The notes beneath the pieces are model-generated. The model saw nothing but the letters and a program-made list of their open reading frames with translations. It was not told where the DNA came from and did no database searches. A DNA stretch of 22,479 bases from Paludibacter sp. (GTDB lineage: Bacteria > Bacteroidota > Bacteroidia > Bacteroidales > Paludibacteraceae), in assembly GCA_030655595.1 (NCBI GenBank), contig JAUSNQ010000211.1, forward strand, positions 1-22,479. The letters are read 5' to 3'. Of this stretch, positions 1 to 7,246 are shown in pieces. The translations under genes and the position numbers were made by a program. Position 1 is the stretch's first letter. Every line of letters begins with the position of its first letter.

Positions 1-122
1 AAAACAAAGTTGCACGAAAAATTGTTATTGTACAAAGATTATGAATTTAAGCGGAATTGAAGCGTTTCAATCAAGTTTTTGAATTAACAGGTTTGATTTT
101 CTTATGATTAATTGTTTTTAAA
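1..122. other. Upstream edge, no confident gene
   Basis: Frame 1 on the plus strand is open from the window edge to a TGA at 58-60 and could be the last 19 codons of an upstream gene. The other two forward frames are also open for 14 and 26 codons, so the true frame cannot be chosen. No exact TAnnTTTG promoter is visible ahead of the gene at 123. Confidence 0.25.
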
Positions 123-638
123 ATGAAGACCAATATCATAAATACTTTAATTATAGCAATTATTCTTATTGCCGGATGGTCTGTTTTTACTATAATTCAG
201 GATTTTAATACTTCAAGTTCGGGTAATTCTCCAAATTACAGCGTAATTAGTAAAGGCAAGCAGTACCTTCCCAAAGCACCTGAAAATTATTCGAAACAAC
301 ACAATTATCCTGTTTATAAAGAACAGCAGCAGGGTGTAGCGAGAAGCACTATTAATAACAACATTCCGGAAATTGGTTCAAAAAATGACTTGGTAGATGC
401 AACAACCCCTAAAAAAACCAATAGCAGCATTTTGATTTCAACGACCAGGGGTTTGTTAAAAGCCCTGATTGGTGGCCATGAAAGCAGCGATGGTACCGAG
501 AATAAGGGCTTCTTTATTGAAATTCCTGTTGGAGATGGTTTTTATTTATTGTTGATGATGTCTATCATTTACGCCTTGATAAAATTTCGAAAGATTATCA
601 AGCTGTATGTATCATCTCAAATAGTAAGACAACATTAA
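123..638 (+). CDS. Small membrane protein of unknown function
   Basis: This 171-residue protein is not recognised. It has a hydrophobic segment at about residues 5-25, a long polar Ser/Asn/Gln/Lys-rich middle, and a second hydrophobic segment at about 138-155 followed by a basic tail containing KFRKIIK. That pattern suggests two membrane spans with the middle probably on the far side of the inner membrane. No enzymatic motif is visible. The ATG at 123 follows an A-rich stretch with no clear Shine-Dalgarno sequence, as is common in Bacteroidota. It is followed by a 219-base spacer with hairpins before aceE, so it is probably not co-transcribed with that gene. Confidence 0.6.
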   Translation: MKTNIINTLIIAIILIAGWSVFTIIQDFNTSSSGNSPNYSVISKGKQYLPKAPENYSKQHNYPVYKEQQQGVARSTINNNIPEIGSKNDLVDATTPKKTNSSILISTTRGLLKALIGGHESSDGTENKGFFIEIPVGDGFYLLLMMSIIYALIKFRKIIKLYVSSQIVRQH

Positions 639-680
639 GATTGCAAAATTTAATAGAAAAGTTTGATGGTTATTGCAATT

Positions 681-725
681 ATTAATACCAATTATCTTGA
701 TTAGTTTGATAATATTAGTATTAAT
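681..725 (+). terminator. AT-rich hairpin after the 123-638 gene
   Basis: Bases 681-688 pair with 718-725 (8 bp). After a small internal loop, 691-696 pairs with 708-713 (6 bp), leaving an 11-base loop. A T-run (730-735) follows a few bases downstream on the plus strand. It may be a weak terminator for the upstream gene, but it is almost entirely A/T and therefore not very stable. A fortuitous AT-rich palindrome is the alternative. Confidence 0.3.
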
Positions 726-772
726 TGTAATTTTTAAAATGTTTTATTTCAATTATATATAATGTTTTTTTG

Positions 773-780
773 AATTTTTG
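773..780 (+). promoter_or_regulatory. Possible -7 element of aceE (7 of 8 bases)
   Basis: AATTTTTG differs from the Bacteroidetes TAnnTTTG consensus only at the first base. It would place the transcript start near 787 and give a leader of about 70 bases holding the hairpins described next. No TTG -33 element is visible at the usual distance, so this is weak. Confidence 0.25.
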
Positions 781-793
781 TAATCTCGGGATT

Positions 794-853
794 GCAATTT
801 ATTAAACATAATTGCTTTTTGTTTGTTAGTTAAGAACAAACACAAAAGCAATT
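794..853 (+). promoter_or_regulatory. Structured aceE leader with two competing hairpins
   Basis: Bases 810-827 pair with 835-853 over 18 bp with one bulged C (843) and a 7-base loop. The hairpin ends 4 bases before the aceE ATG at 858. The element AATTGC at 810-815 is the left foot of this hairpin, but it can instead pair with GCAATT at 794-799. GCAATT occurs again at 848-853, so the two pairings are mutually exclusive. The upstream alternative is followed directly by a T-rich run (816-824). This resembles an attenuator or a start-codon-masking switch. The pairing is read directly from sequence; regulation is inferred. Confidence 0.45.
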
Positions 854-857
854 TAAA

Positions 858-3527
858 ATGAATTCAAATAAGTTGATCCCGAAGGAAATCGAAGAACTTG
901 AAAACGAAGAATGGTTTTACTCACTCGACTATGTTTTACAACAGTGGGGACCCGAACGGGTCGTAGAATTACTTCGACAATTACAAGTACGCGCACACAA
1001 AGCAGGTGTTGAATTGCCTTTCACGGCTAACACGCCTTACATAAACACCATTACCAGAGCCAAGCAGTCTCCCTATCCGGGCAACCGCGAAATTGAACGC
1101 TTAATCAAAAGTGTGATTCGTTGGAATGCCATGGCCATGGTCGTAAAAGCCAATAAAAACGAAAACGGCATCGGCGGACATATTTCTACCTATGCATCTG
1201 TTGCTACTTTACTCGAAGTGGCGTTTAATCATTTCTTTAAAGGTAAAGGGGACGGTCATGATGGTGATCAGATTTATTTTCAAGGGCATGCGGCACCGGG
1301 TATCTACGCACGTGCTTTTGTCGAAGGTCGCCTGACGGTTGACCAACTCAACAATTTCCGCCGGGAACTGAATCCCAAAGGCGGTTTGTCTTCTTATCCA
1401 CATCCTTGGCTCATGCCTAATTTCTGGGAATTTCCGACTGTCTCGATGGGATTAGGTCCTATCATGGCCATTTATCAGGCTCGTTTCAACCGTTATTTGG
1501 AAGATCGCGGACTGAAAGTGACTTCGCATCAGAAAGTCTGGGCGTTTTTAGGTGATGGTGAAACGGATGAACCGGAAGCGCTAGGTGCAATAACTTTGGC
1601 ATCTCGTGAGAAATTAGATAATCTTATTTTCGTTATCAACTGTAATCTCCAACGTTTGGATGGACCTGTTCGTGGTAACGGTAAAATTGTACAGGAATTG
1701 GAAGCTGTTTTTCGCGGTGCCGGCTGGAATGTCATCAAAGTTCTCTGGGGTGGCGAATGGGACGAGATGATTGAAAAGGACTCCAAAGGAAAATTGGTGA
1801 AACGCATGGGCGAAGTGGTCGATGGACAGTCCCAGAAATTTTCTATCGCTTCTGGTGATTATGTTCGGAATGAATTTTTTGGTGTGGATCCGGATCTGCT
1901 TGATATGGTGAGTCATCTTACCGATGAACAAATTCGCAAGATGAAACGTGGAGGACACGATCCCGAAAAAGTTTTTGCAGCTTATGATGCGGCTGTACAT
2001 CATAAAGGACAACCGACTGTGATTCTTGCCAATACCATCAAAGGTTATGGTTTGGGTGAGAGTGGTGAAGGAAAAAATATCACGCACTCTCAGAAAAAAC
2101 TGAATGAAGATGAGTTGAAAGAATTCAGAACTCGTTTTGGAATTCCGATATCAGATGATGAAGTCGCCAAAGCACCTTTTTATAAACTGCCTGAAGATTC
2201 TCCTGAAATGCAATATCTGAAAAAGCACAGGACAAATTTAGGAGGTTATGTCCCTGAAAGAAGGGTGGATGTTCGTCCGATTAAAACTCCTCCGGAAGAG
2301 GTTTTTGCTGAATTTTATGAAGGTTCGGATGGCAGAGAACTTTCAACGACCATGGCATTTGTCAGGTTGTTGACCAAACTTCTGAAAGACAAAGAGATTG
2401 GAAAACTGATTGTCCCGATTGTGCCCGATGAAGCCCGTACTTTCGGGATGGAATCGCTTTTCCGTCAGCTGGGAATTTATTCGCATGTCGGACAGTTGTA
2501 CGAACCCGTTGATAAAGAACTTTTGTTGTATTACAAAGAAGCCCAGGACGGACAAATTTTGGAAGAAGGGATTACCGAAGCAGGTGCCATGTCTTCCTTT
2601 ATTGGTGCCGGAACTGCTTATGCAACACACGGTTTGAATATGATGCCTTTCTTTGTGTATTACTCCATGTTTGGCATGCAACGAATTGGTGATTTGGTGT
2701 GGGCTGCTGCCGATATGGCCGTTAAAGGCTTTTTGGTAGGTGGAACAGCCGGAAGGACAACACTTGCAGGTGAGGGTTTGCAACATCAGGACGGGAACAG
2801 TCATTTGCTGGCTTATCCTGTACCCAATTTGGTGACTTATGACCCTGCATTTGCTTACGAATTAGCAGTAATTATTCGCGATGGTATTCGTCGCATGTAC
2901 GAAGAGCAGGAAAAGGTGTTTTACTACATCACCATCATGAATGAAAACTATCCGATGCCTCCAATGCCTGAGGGTGTTAAGGATGGTATTCTGAAAGGCA
3001 TGTATCGCTACAAAAAATCAGAAATTAAATCTCCGGCATTAGAAGCCAACTTGCTGGGTAGTGGAACTATCCTGAATGAAACATTGAAAGCGGCCGAAAT
3101 ACTGGAAGAAAAATACAAGGTTGCAGCTCATGTTTATTCTGTTACGAGCTATAAAGAAATACGTAAAGAAGCGTTGGATGTTGAAAGACACAACCTGCTA
3201 CATCCTGAAAAGGAGCAAACACCTTATGTATCAACATTGATTGACAACGAAGGAGTAATCGTAGCTGCATCGGACTATGTAAAAACTTTGCCGGACTCGA
3301 TTTCCAAATGGTTGCCGAAGAAATTATATTCACTTGGCACAGATGGTTTCGGACGCAGCGAAGGTCGCAGTGAACTCCGGGACTTCTTCGAGGTGGATGC
3401 CAAGCACATTGTTTTCGCTACGCTCTATGCGCTTTATAAAGATGGCAAATACAAGTTGCCCGAGTTGAAAAAAGCAATGAAAGAGTTGGGAATCAGTGCG
3501 AATAAACTCAACCCAATGCACGCATAA
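858..3527 (+). CDS. aceE: Pyruvate dehydrogenase E1, homodimeric type
   Basis: This thiamine-diphosphate enzyme decarboxylates pyruvate and passes the acetyl group to the lipoyl arm of E2, the first step of the cytoplasmic pyruvate dehydrogenase complex. At 889 residues it matches the single-chain AceE type (E. coli 887) rather than the split alpha/beta type. The ThDP/Mg signature is complete: GDGETDEPE starts at residue 232 and NCN is at 261-263, followed by LQRLDGPVRG. The N-terminal region (residues about 15-35) carries the acidic EWFYSLDYVL segment typical of the family. The start is the ATG at 858, immediately after a long leader hairpin. aceF and lpd follow on the same strand with 110- and 174-base spacers, which is loose for an operon. 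Function is near certain from family similarity. Confidence 0.97.
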   Translation: MNSNKLIPKEIEELENEEWFYSLDYVLQQWGPERVVELLRQLQVRAHKAGVELPFTANTPYINTITRAKQSPYPGNREIERLIKSVIRWNAMAMVVKANKNENGIGGHISTYASVATLLEVAFNHFFKGKGDGHDGDQIYFQGHAAPGIYARAFVEGRLTVDQLNNFRRELNPKGGLSSYPHPWLMPNFWEFPTVSMGLGPIMAIYQARFNRYLEDRGLKVTSHQKVWAFLGDGETDEPEALGAITLASREKLDNLIFVINCNLQRLDGPVRGNGKIVQELEAVFRGAGWNVIKVLWGGEWDEMIEKDSKGKLVKRMGEVVDGQSQKFSIASGDYVRNEFFGVDPDLLDMVSHLTDEQIRKMKRGGHDPEKVFAAYDAAVHHKGQPTVILANTIKGYGLGESGEGKNITHSQKKLNEDELKEFRTRFGIPISDDEVAKAPFYKLPEDSPEMQYLKKHRTNLGGYVPERRVDVRPIKTPPEEVFAEFYEGSDGRELSTTMAFVRLLTKLLKDKEIGKLIVPIVPDEARTFGMESLFRQLGIYSHVGQLYEPVDKELLLYYKEAQDGQILEEGITEAGAMSSFIGAGTAYATHGLNMMPFFVYYSMFGMQRIGDLVWAAADMAVKGFLVGGTAGRTTLAGEGLQHQDGNSHLLAYPVPNLVTYDPAFAYELAVIIRDGIRRMYEEQEKVFYYITIMNENYPMPPMPEGVKDGILKGMYRYKKSEIKSPALEANLLGSGTILNETLKAAEILEEKYKVAAHVYSVTSYKEIRKEALDVERHNLLHPEKEQTPYVSTLIDNEGVIVAASDYVKTLPDSISKWLPKKLYSLGTDGFGRSEGRSELRDFFEVDAKHIVFATLYALYKDGKYKLPELKKAMKELGISANKLNPMHA

Positions 3528-3581
3528 TTTTAATGATCAAGTATGATTGTGCTTCAATGTGTGCAAATAAGTCTAATTCGT

Positions 3582-3597
3582 GGTTCAATTTTGAACC
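3582..3597 (+). promoter_or_regulatory. Palindrome in the aceE-aceF spacer
   Basis: GGTTCAATTTTGAACC is a perfect inverted repeat (7-bp arms, 2-base centre) lying 40 bases before the aceF start. It overlaps CAATTTTG (3586-3593), one mismatch from the TAnnTTTG -7 consensus. It could be an operator over a weak aceF promoter or a short RNA hairpin. No T-run follows, so it is not a terminator. Confidence 0.3.
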
Positions 3598-3637
3598 CCG
3601 GAGTATTTAAATAATATGGATGTAAATTATAGAGATA

Positions 3638-5035
3638 ATGAAGAATTTTGTAATTCCTGAATTAGGTGAAAATATCACTTCAGCCACCATTGTGAAAGTT
3701 TTGGTTCAAGTGGGTGATGTAATTGAGGTTGATCAGTCGGTGTTGGAACTGGAAACCGACAAGGCCACCATTGAGGTCCCTTCGGATGTGAACGGTAAAG
3801 TTTTGGAAATAAAAGTAAAAGAAGGAGATAGTGTTGCGATTGGTCAGGTGATGTTCAGCGTGGAAGAATCTGCTGGTGCCGAAAAGGCAGTTGAGGCTCC
3901 CAAGGCTGAAGCTGTTTCAGCACCGGAAGTTAAAGAACCGGCTAATCCGCCAGCTGAACAACCTCCCGTTGAACCGAAAACCCCATCGGATACACCAGAT
4001 TCCCCTGTGTCAGCAGAACTGGCAGTCGTAAATAAAGAGGAACCTGTAGTTGCAGCAGCGACAAGCAATGCACCTACCAATCCACCAAAAGCAATTCTGA
4101 TTGAAAATCAACCACCGATTCTTTCCAATGCAGCTCCTGCAGCACCTTCGGTTCGCCGATTGGCGCGCGAGATTGGTGTGGATGTGAACCAGATTAAAGG
4201 TTCAGGTCCGGGTGGAAGAATATTGCTCGATGATGTAAAAGCATACAGCAAGGGTATGCATCAGCAAAGAAACGAGACGCAACATATTCGTGCAGAGCAA
4301 CACCAGGAACCACTCCCGGATTTCTCGCGATACGGAGAAACGGTCAAGGAGCCGATGTCGAATATCCGTCAGAAAACTGCTGAGCACCTCAGTCATGCCT
4401 GGCATACCATTCCACATGTGACTCAATTCGATAAAGCGGATATCACGCAGTTGGAAGAATTTAGAAAGAGCTATGCCAAGACAGCAGAAAAGTTTGGTGT
4501 AAAACTCACCGTGACAGCCATTTTGGTGAAAGTCATCAGTTCGGCTATGAAAACCTTTCCGCAATTCAATGCCAGTGTAGATATGCAAAATAAGTCCATC
4601 ATCTACAAGAAGTATTTCAATATCGGCATTGCCGTGGATACTGATTTTGGGTTGATAGTTCCGGTCATTAAAAATGCCGATAAGTTGAATATCATCGAGA
4701 TATCGAAAGAAATAAATGCATTGGCTGAAAAAGCCCGCACCAAAAAGGTAAGTGTTGCCGATTTACAGGGAGGATGTTTTACCATCACCAATCTTGGTGG
4801 TATCGGTGGAACTGCTTTCACACCGATTATCAATGCACCGGAAGTTGCGATTCTCGGTATTTCAAAAGGAAGTATAGAGCCAGTATATGTCGATGGGAAG
4901 TTTGAACCCCGTATGATGCTGCCTTTGTCGTTGTCGTACGACCACAGGGTAATCGATGGAGCAGATGGTATCCGATTCCTGAGGTGGGTGATTGAGGCGC
5001 TTGAAAATCCGATGAAACTGATAATTGAAGGTTGA
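3638..5035 (+). CDS. aceF: Pyruvate dehydrogenase E2, dihydrolipoamide acetyltransferase
   Basis: E2 forms the core of the complex and transfers the acetyl group from its lipoyl arm to CoA. The 465 residues show a single lipoyl domain (about 1-78, lipoyl lysine K42 in ETDKA), a long Ala/Pro/Glu-rich flexible linker (about 79-165), a peripheral-subunit-binding domain (about 168-205, containing RRLAREIGVD and GPGGRIL), and a catalytic domain (about 235-465). The catalytic HRVIDG motif has H436 and D440. E. coli AceF has three lipoyl domains, so this is the short form. The neighbouring homodimeric E1 identifies the substrate as pyruvate rather than 2-oxoglutarate or branched-chain acids. The start ATG at 3638 sits directly before the lipoyl fold; no strong ribosome site is visible. 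Confidence 0.95.
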   Translation: MKNFVIPELGENITSATIVKVLVQVGDVIEVDQSVLELETDKATIEVPSDVNGKVLEIKVKEGDSVAIGQVMFSVEESAGAEKAVEAPKAEAVSAPEVKEPANPPAEQPPVEPKTPSDTPDSPVSAELAVVNKEEPVVAAATSNAPTNPPKAILIENQPPILSNAAPAAPSVRRLAREIGVDVNQIKGSGPGGRILLDDVKAYSKGMHQQRNETQHIRAEQHQEPLPDFSRYGETVKEPMSNIRQKTAEHLSHAWHTIPHVTQFDKADITQLEEFRKSYAKTAEKFGVKLTVTAILVKVISSAMKTFPQFNASVDMQNKSIIYKKYFNIGIAVDTDFGLIVPVIKNADKLNIIEISKEINALAEKARTKKVSVADLQGGCFTITNLGGIGGTAFTPIINAPEVAILGISKGSIEPVYVDGKFEPRMMLPLSLSYDHRVIDGADGIRFLRWVIEALENPMKLIIEG

Positions 5036-5065
5036 TAATGAGCCGAATTAATAATCTGATCTAAT

Positions 5066-5131
5066 GCAAGTTGCGGTATTTCGCGTCGAAATCGCTATCG
5101 CGATTAAGGCCGCTCAATTACCGCAACTCGC
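5066..5131 (+). repeat. Nested inverted repeat between aceF and lpd
   Basis: An outer stem pairs 5066-5078 with 5119-5131 (12 of 13 pairs, mismatch at 5068/5129). Inside it are two short perfect hairpins that share bases and exclude each other: 5078-5083 with 5087-5092 (loop CGT) and 5090-5095 with 5100-5105 (loop TATC). A further small repeat, CAAGTAAACTTG, lies at 5143-5154. No T-run follows, so a rho-independent terminator is unlikely. It resembles a REP-like extragenic palindrome or an mRNA processing or stability element. Copy number elsewhere in the genome is unknown. Confidence 0.5.
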
Positions 5132-5151
5132 AAGATCGAGAACAAGTAAAC

Positions 5152-5182
5152 TTGGTAATAATATTTTCTTATGTTACTTTTG
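5152..5182 (+). promoter_or_regulatory. Bacteroidetes-type promoter for lpd
   Basis: TTG at 5152-5154 (-33 element) and TACTTTTG at 5175-5182 (exact TAnnTTTG -7 element) are separated by 20 bases, the expected spacing for the primary sigma factor of this phylum. Transcription would begin near 5189, giving a leader of about 21 bases before the lpd ATG at 5210. This is the best-formed promoter in the window. Confidence 0.65.
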
Positions 5183-5209
5183 TGACGCATGTGGTAAAAA
5201 AATAAAGAT

Positions 5210-6622
5210 ATGAGTAAAAATATAGTAGTTATTGGGGGTGGCCCCGGTGGATATGCAGCGGCATTTTATGCTTCTGATTTGGGTATGAATGTTACCTTGG
5301 TGGATATGGAAAAGAATCCGGGCGGTGTGTGTTTGTACCGCGGATGTATTCCTTCCAAGGCACTTTTGCATGTAGCTAAGCTGATTAACGAGAGCAAAGA
5401 AGCTAAAAGTTGGGGTATTGATTTCGGCGAACCAAAAATTGATTTGGATAAACTTCGGTCGTATAAAGATAAAGTGGTCAGGAAACTGACCGGCGGACTC
5501 GGTTTGCTTTCCAAACAAAGGAACATCAATTATGTGCAGGGACGTGCTTCTTTTGTTTCTTCTACTGCTATTGAAGTGAAAAAAGAAGATGGCAGTTCGG
5601 AACAAATTACTTTTGATAAGGCGATTATCGCAACGGGCTCAGTCATTGCGACCATTCCATCTTTGCAGATAGAGAGTAAACGTTTGCTGAATTCTACTTC
5701 AGCTCTTGACTTGCCTGCTATTCCGAAAACCTTGTTGGTAGTGGGTGGCGGTTACATCGGACTGGAACTCGGTTCTGTTTATGCTGCACTGGGTTCGCAG
5801 GTTTCGGTTGTAGAGTTCATGGATCGCCTGCTTCCGGGTGCCGATCAGGATTTGGTTTCGCATCTTCAAAAAAGAATAGCTAAGTCTTTTGATAAGATCA
5901 TGCTGCAATCTAAAGTAGTTGAAATCAAAGAAAAAGGAGAGGGTCTCTTGGTTAAAATAGAGAATAAAGACAAAAAAATAGAAGAACATCAGTTTGATTA
6001 TGTTTTGATGTCGATTGGTCGCAAACCACAAACTACCGGACTCGGACTTGAAAATACCAAAGTGAAAGTCAACGAACGGGGTTGGATCATTGCTGATAAA
6101 TCCCTGAAAACCGATGATGACAGTATTTATGCCATTGGCGATATCGTGGGAGAACCCATGTTGGCGCATAAAGCTTCGCATGAAGCGCGTGTGGCGGTGG
6201 ATGCTATTTCAGGCAAAAAAGTGACTTTTGAACCGCTGGCCATTCCTGCCGTGGTGTTTACCGATCCGGAGATTGCTTGGGCTGGTATTACTGAAAATCA
6301 GGCTGTCGAAAAAGGAATCAAATTCGAAACGGCTAAATTCCCTTGGGCAGCGAGCGGACGTGCTACTACACTCGATAGAAGTGATGGTGTAACCAAAATT
6401 ATCGTAGATCCGGATACAGAACGGGTGTTGGGTGTCGGTATATGCGGTCCCGGGGCTGGCGAACTGATTGCCGAAGCGACCTTAGCCATCGAAATGGGTG
6501 CGACGGTCAAAGATCTGGCGCTGACTATTCATCCGCATCCGACTTTATCCGAAACGATAATGGAAGCCGCTGAATTGTTTTACGGACATTCGTCGCATTT
6601 ATATAAACCACCAAAGAAATAA
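5210..6622 (+). CDS. lpd: Dihydrolipoyl dehydrogenase (E3)
   Basis: This flavoprotein reoxidises dihydrolipoyl groups of E2 and reduces NAD+. The 470 residues have the full family layout: FAD-binding GGGPGGY near residue 8, the redox disulfide CLYRGC (C41 and C46), the NAD-binding GGGYIGLELG near residue 179, the second FAD motif AIGDIVGEP, and the C-terminal active-site HPHPTLSE (H441, H443, E448) from the partner-subunit interface. The disulfide spacer LYRG differs from the common LNxG form, which suggests an E3 subfamily different from the E. coli enzyme. It has its own promoter despite lying downstream of aceF, so it may be made independently and also serve other lipoyl systems such as glycine cleavage. 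Function is near certain. Confidence 0.96.
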   Translation: MSKNIVVIGGGPGGYAAAFYASDLGMNVTLVDMEKNPGGVCLYRGCIPSKALLHVAKLINESKEAKSWGIDFGEPKIDLDKLRSYKDKVVRKLTGGLGLLSKQRNINYVQGRASFVSSTAIEVKKEDGSSEQITFDKAIIATGSVIATIPSLQIESKRLLNSTSALDLPAIPKTLLVVGGGYIGLELGSVYAALGSQVSVVEFMDRLLPGADQDLVSHLQKRIAKSFDKIMLQSKVVEIKEKGEGLLVKIENKDKKIEEHQFDYVLMSIGRKPQTTGLGLENTKVKVNERGWIIADKSLKTDDDSIYAIGDIVGEPMLAHKASHEARVAVDAISGKKVTFEPLAIPAVVFTDPEIAWAGITENQAVEKGIKFETAKFPWAASGRATTLDRSDGVTKIIVDPDTERVLGVGICGPGAGELIAEATLAIEMGATVKDLALTIHPHPTLSETIMEAAELFYGHSSHLYKPPKK

Positions 6623-6644
6623 TAAACTTCTATTTAGCTCTGTT

Positions 6645-6683
6645 AAAAGCCGGTTTGCGTATGAAACGTAAATCGGTTTTTTT
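6645..6683 (+). terminator. Rho-independent terminator after lpd
   Basis: Bases 6645-6660 pair with about 6666-6681 in a 16-bp stem with three G-U wobbles and a 5-base loop (ATGAA). The 3' arm runs into seven consecutive T residues (6677-6683). This closes the pyruvate dehydrogenase block. Confidence 0.85.
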
Positions 6684-6804
6684 ATTCTCATAACTTTTTG
6701 TAGAAAATTATTGATGCGAAGATTTATACCTTCTTAAAAATTTAGTTCAAATTTTATTTTTGAATGCGAACTGTTCTGCTAGTTAAAATATCAATAAATT
6801 TATT

Positions 6805-6812
6805 TAATTTTG
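6805..6812 (+). promoter_or_regulatory. -7 element for the LuxR-type gene
   Basis: TAATTTTG is an exact TAnnTTTG match 62 bases before the ATG at 6874. No clear TTG -33 element lies at the standard distance. Transcription would start near 6819. Confidence 0.45.
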
Positions 6813-6873
6813 CGAAATTAATCGCTGATAACCTATCAGATTATTCTACAAATACACTTAAACTATTAAGGAA

Positions 6874-7107
6874 ATGGAGGATGAGAAGTTTATTAAAACC
6901 CCGAATGTCAGGTTAACTGCACGCGAAACTGAAGTCCTGATGTTGATTCTGCAGGAATATACAAGTAAGGAAATTGCTGATAAACTTTTTATATGTAAGC
7001 AAACCGTTGATTCACACAGAATTAAGATTATGGAGAAGACGTCGAGTAAGTCTATTGTAGGACTAATTAAATATGCAATACAGCAGAAATTACTAATACC
7101 ATCCTGA
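6874..7107 (+). CDS. Solo LuxR/GerE-type DNA-binding protein
   Basis: At 77 residues this is little more than one LuxR-type helix-turn-helix. The region from about residue 13 (LTARETEVLMLI) through SKEIADKLFICKQTVDSHR to about 70 is the four-helix GerE fold, with the recognition helix around KQTVDSHRIKIMEK. There is no receiver or ligand-binding domain, so it is not a standard two-component regulator. It probably binds DNA as a dimer and may depend on a partner protein or on its own level. An AAGGA stretch precedes the ATG at 6874 at close spacing. It has its own promoter-like element and terminator and is therefore probably monocistronic. Targets are unknown; the neighbouring pyruvate dehydrogenase and beta-propeller genes are candidates only by proximity. 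Confidence 0.85.
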   Translation: MEDEKFIKTPNVRLTARETEVLMLILQEYTSKEIADKLFICKQTVDSHRIKIMEKTSSKSIVGLIKYAIQQKLLIPS

Positions 7108-7130
7108 TTTGAAATTTATCCTTTTGATAT

Positions 7131-7160
7131 AAAAAAATCCATATTTATATGGATTTTTTT
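7131..7160 (+). terminator. Terminator after the LuxR-type gene
   Basis: AAAAAAATCCATA and its complement TATGGATTTTTTT flank a short A/T loop, giving a stem followed by a T-run on the plus strand. The A-run on the left arm could also let it work in the opposite direction. Confidence 0.75.
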
Positions 7161-7176
7161 TATTTTAAACAAGACG

Positions 7177-7184
7177 TATTTTTG
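7177..7184 (+). promoter_or_regulatory. -7 element for the beta-propeller gene
   Basis: TATTTTTG is an exact TAnnTTTG match 62 bases before the ATG at 7247 and lies just beyond the preceding terminator. The -33 element is unclear. Confidence 0.45.
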
Positions 7185-7246
7185 TAATGTTTTTTTGTGA
7201 AAATTTTATATAACAACAATCATTTTAACAATTAAAAAATGTCCTT

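Noticed and set aside
1..60. C-terminal end of an upstream gene in frame 1
   Set aside because: All three forward frames are open at the window edge and there is no family signal in so few codons.
1614..2087. Minus-strand open frame of 157 codons inside aceE
   Set aside because: It is fully antisense to a conserved enzyme, including the thiamine-binding region, and has no recognisable protein features.
3844..4080. Minus-strand open frame inside aceF
   Set aside because: It lies opposite the Ala/Pro-rich linker, whose codon composition keeps the reverse frame open. It has low-complexity Ser/Ala/Thr content and no promoter.
5066..5131. tRNA-like fold between aceF and lpd
   Set aside because: The length and nested stems recall a tRNA, but there is no T-loop consensus, no proper anticodon arm and no CCA-side acceptor pairing. 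The inner hairpins share bases and cannot coexist.
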